Positions 6,548 to 8,049 of a stretch of 8,049 nt of DNA are shown here, in pieces. The number at the start of each line of letters is the position of its first letter. Position 1 is the first letter of the stretch. Made by a program: the position numbers and the translations under genes. The notes under the pieces are model-generated. The model saw only the letters and a program-made list of their open reading frames with translations. It was not told the origin of the DNA and ran no database searches. This DNA comes from Planctomycetes bacterium UBA4800 (GTDB taxonomy: Bacteria; Planctomycetota; UBA8108; UBA8890; UBA8898): the NCBI GenBank assembly GCA_002402755.1, contig DHGK01000330.1, positions 1 to 8,049 on the forward strand, in the 5' to 3' direction.

Positions 6548-7062
6548 ATCTCGTCCTGATCGGCTACCGGGGGACGGGGAAGAGCACGATCGGGGCGCGC
6601 CTGGCCGCCATGCTCGACATGGCGTACGTGAGCCTCGATGCCGAGATCGCGGCCCGCGCGGGCATGCCCATTCCGGAGATCGTGTCGCGCGCCGGCTGGG
6701 ACCGCTTCCGCGACCTGGAGGAGGATGCCGTGGCCGACGCGGCCGCGCGCGACGGCCAGGTGCTCGACACGGGCGGCGGCGTGGTCGTGCGGCCCGAGAA
6801 CATCAGGCGGCTCAAGGAGCGCGGCATCGTGTTTCTCCTGGAGGCGCGCGTCGAGGACATCATCGCGCGCATCGGCGGCGGGGAGGATCGGCCGTCGCTG
6901 ACCGGCGCGAAGAGCTTCACGGAAGAGGTCGCCGAGGTGCTCGCGGCGCGGGAGCCCGGTTACCGGAAGGCCGCCGACGTCGTGATCGACACGTCGCGCC
7001 GCGCGCCCGAGGAGGCGGCGGCCGCGATTGCCGAGGAATTCCGCCGCCGCGCGGGCGTGTGA
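6544..7062 (+). CDS. aroK: Shikimate kinase
   Basis: It phosphorylates shikimate at the 3-hydroxyl with ATP, the step directly after AroE, in the cytoplasm. The 172-aa length is standard. The Walker A loop is GYRGTGKST (7-15). Shikimate contacts expected from the family are Arg56 in FRDLEE (55-60), the glycine triplet 77-79 in DTGGGVV, and Arg136 in ARE.GY. The lid carries RPSLTG (116-121). The usual Asp-Thr-Asp after strand 2 reads Asp32-Ala-Glu34, so the second Asp, which binds shikimate, is replaced by Glu. I recall the same DAEI form, with IPEIV and GW..FRDLE, in deltaproteobacterial-type kinases, so it is probably an active subgroup. The start is in the ATGA overlap with aroE, with only a weak GGCGAG upstream, so translation is probably coupled. 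It is the last gene of the operon. Confidence 0.95.
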   Translation: MNLVLIGYRGTGKSTIGARLAAMLDMAYVSLDAEIAARAGMPIPEIVSRAGWDRFRDLEEDAVADAAARDGQVLDTGGGVVVRPENIRRLKERGIVFLLEARVEDIIARIGGGEDRPSLTGAKSFTEEVAEVLAAREPGYRKAADVVIDTSRRAPEEAAAAIAEEFRRRAGV

Positions 7063-7080
7063 GCGCGCGGTCACGCGCGC
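7063..7080 (+). terminator. GC hairpin after aroK, possible transcription end
   Basis: GCGCGCG at 7063-7069 and CGCGCGC at 7074-7080 form a perfect 7-bp all-GC stem with the 4-base loop GTCA, starting at the base after the aroK stop. It is followed by further GC palindromes (GCCGCGGC at 7081-7088, GCGCCGGCGC at 7089-7098) and not by a T-run, so it is not a canonical intrinsic terminator. It could pause polymerase, protect the mRNA 3' end or act with Rho. In such GC-rich DNA, alternating GC can make hairpins by chance. Confidence 0.35.
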
Positions 7081-7104
7081 GCCGCGGCGCGCCGGCGCAC
7101 GTCC

Positions 7105-7133
7105 TTGCCGGGCCGTTGCGCGCGTCCTATCAT
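7105..7133 (+). promoter_or_regulatory. Predicted sigma70-type promoter for the S41 protease gene
   Basis: TTGCCG at 7105-7110 (4 of 6 to consensus) and TATCAT at 7128-7133 (5 of 6) are separated by exactly 17 bases. TATCAT sits in the most AT-rich stretch of the intergenic region. Transcription would begin near 7140, giving a leader of about 90 bases before the GTG at 7229. Together with the hairpin at 7063-7080 it marks the protease gene as a separate transcription unit. Confidence 0.5.
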
Positions 7134-7213
7134 TGAGAAGAGCCCCGTCTGCGAGCGCTCGCGATGCACGCCCGTGCGGCATTGCCGGGCGTCCCGCGTG
7201 CCGCCGTCCCAGC

Positions 7214-7219
7214 AGGAGG
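7214..7219 (+). promoter_or_regulatory. Ribosome binding site AGGAGG for the GTG at 7229
   Basis: AGGAGG is a perfect core Shine-Dalgarno, 9 bases before the GTG at 7229. It decides this non-ATG start, since the resulting protein begins with a complete signal peptide and no ATG lies in frame before the mature part. Confidence 0.65.
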
Positions 7220-7228
7220 AGTCCGATC

Positions 7229-8049
7229 GTGCGAAAAACCCGTCTCGCAGCCGTGCTGCTCGTCCTCGCCGCCCTCGGCGCCGCGCTGCGCGCGGAGCCG
7301 GTCTACGGCTACTTCCGGCAGATCACGGGGTATCTCTCCAGCTCCTACATCGACCAGACGCGGTTCCGCGACGTGCGGCCGCTGCTGCAGGAGGCGCTGC
7401 ACGCGCTGGAGAACAGCGCGGACGACATCATGGTCGAGGAGGCGCCGGATCCCTCGGCGGGCGGGGAGGGGCTCGTGTACACGATCCGCCTGGACGGGCA
7501 GACGCACACGATCGCCGAGCGCGAGGTCCTGGACGGCGAGAGCCCCGATGAGAACCTCAGGAAGCTCGCGCGCGTGCTGGAGCGCGTCATGCGCTTCGTG
7601 GAGAGCACGTACAAGGGCACGGCGGAGGAGATCGATGCCGCCAGGTACGCGATGGCCAACGGCATGTGCCTGGTCCTGGATCCGCACACGAACGTCTTCT
7701 CGCCCAAGGAGTACAAGGAGTTCTTCGTCCACATCGAGGGGGAGATCGGCGGCGTGGGCGCGTACATCGGGGTGCGCAACGGGAAGCTGACGATCATCTC
7801 GCCGCTGGAGGGCACGCCCGCCCAGCGCGAGGGCATCAAGGCCGAGGATGAGGTCGTCAGGATCGACGACGAATCGACCGTGAGCATGACGACGCAGGAG
7901 GCGGTCGCGCGCATCCGCGGCGCGCCGGGAAGCGAGGTCGTGCTCTGGATCCGCCGCAAGGGCCACGACGGCCTGATCAAGAAGACGCTCGTGCGCGAGA
8001 ACGTCTCCATTCCGAGCGTGCGGTCCACGCTGCTGGGGAACGGCATCGG
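7229..8049 (+). CDS. S41 family carboxyl-terminal processing protease, 3' truncated by the window
   Basis: The first 273 residues of an exported serine protease of the CtpA/Prc type, which trims proteins at their C-termini in the periplasm. It starts with GTG. Residues 1-22 form a signal peptide: basic RKTR, hydrophobic LAAVLLVLAALGAAL, probable cleavage after Leu-Arg-Ala. Residues about 45-150 are the helical N-terminal region, ending in MANGMCLVLDPHTNVFSP (142-159), the family's 'GM...LDPHS' signature with Thr in place of Ser. A PDZ domain covers about 168-245: ligand loop GEIGGVGAYIG (171-181), SPLEGTPAQREGIKAEDEV (191-209), and AVARIRGAPGSEV (225-237). NVSIPSVRSTLLGNGIG leads into the protease core, usually followed by Tyr-Ile/Val-Arg. 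The catalytic Ser-Lys pair lies beyond the window, so activity cannot be judged. It has its own promoter. I recall the closest pattern (EESTV.M, then SV...LL) from deltaproteobacterial members. Confidence 0.9.
   Translation, partial: MRKTRLAAVLLVLAALGAALRAEPVYGYFRQITGYLSSSYIDQTRFRDVRPLLQEALHALENSADDIMVEEAPDPSAGGEGLVYTIRLDGQTHTIAEREVLDGESPDENLRKLARVLERVMRFVESTYKGTAEEIDAARYAMANGMCLVLDPHTNVFSPKEYKEFFVHIEGEIGGVGAYIGVRNGKLTIISPLEGTPAQREGIKAEDEVVRIDDESTVSMTTQEAVARIRGAPGSEVVLWIRRKGHDGLIKKTLVRENVSIPSVRSTLLGNGI

Noticed and set aside
7105..7551. Open frame across the intergenic region and the start of the protease gene
   Set aside because: The translation is Arg/Ala-rich and overlaps the S41 coding sequence in another frame, where clear signal-peptide and family motifs are seen.

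Overview
The window is a GC-rich (visibly around 70%), gene-dense bacterial segment with all six genes on the + strand. It carries no rRNA, tRNA, CRISPR array, insertion sequence or phage gene that I can recognise. The very high GC, the long open frames on the opposite strand caused by it, a rhamnosidase-like glycoside hydrolase relative, and an S41 protease of a kind I associate with deltaproteobacterial-like lineages suggest an uncultured Gram-negative bacterium (deltaproteobacterial or PVC/Omnitrophota-like). The lineage assignment is only a guess.

Layout: 1-194 is a leader with a three-copy CTCTGTG repeat, two small palindromes, a good sigma70-type promoter (TGGACA, 17 nt, CATAAT) and a Shine-Dalgarno. 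A compact five-gene operon follows. (1) 195-1388 is an uncharacterised 397-aa protein with a basic N-terminus and a helical, TPR-like C-terminal half. (2) 1391-2665 is hisS, histidyl-tRNA synthetase. (3) 2662-5667 is a 1001-aa secreted-looking protein related to GH106 alpha-L-rhamnosidases, with a GH78-like carbohydrate-binding sandwich. (4) 5672-6547 is aroE, shikimate dehydrogenase. (5) 6544-7062 is aroK, shikimate kinase. Junctions are a 2-nt gap, an ATGA overlap, a 4-nt gap whose Shine-Dalgarno contains the preceding stop codon, and a second ATGA overlap, so transcription and probably translation are coupled throughout.

7063-7228 is a punctuation region: a strong GC hairpin without a T-tract, then a second sigma70-type promoter (TTGCCG, 17 nt, TATCAT) and an AGGAGG site. 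These drive a GTG-started, exported S41 (carboxyl-terminal processing) protease that runs off the window after its PDZ domain.

How the genes fit: aroE and aroK are consecutive steps of the shikimate pathway and hisS is housekeeping. The GH106-like protein inserted between them is the biological oddity. It keeps family signatures at both ends but appears to have lost much of the catalytic barrel, so it may be a carbohydrate-binding pseudoenzyme or a divergent new branch. AroE lacks the usual NADP-binding Asn-Arg-Thr motif, which is a second point worth testing. I did not find clear evidence of a wholly new multi-gene system.
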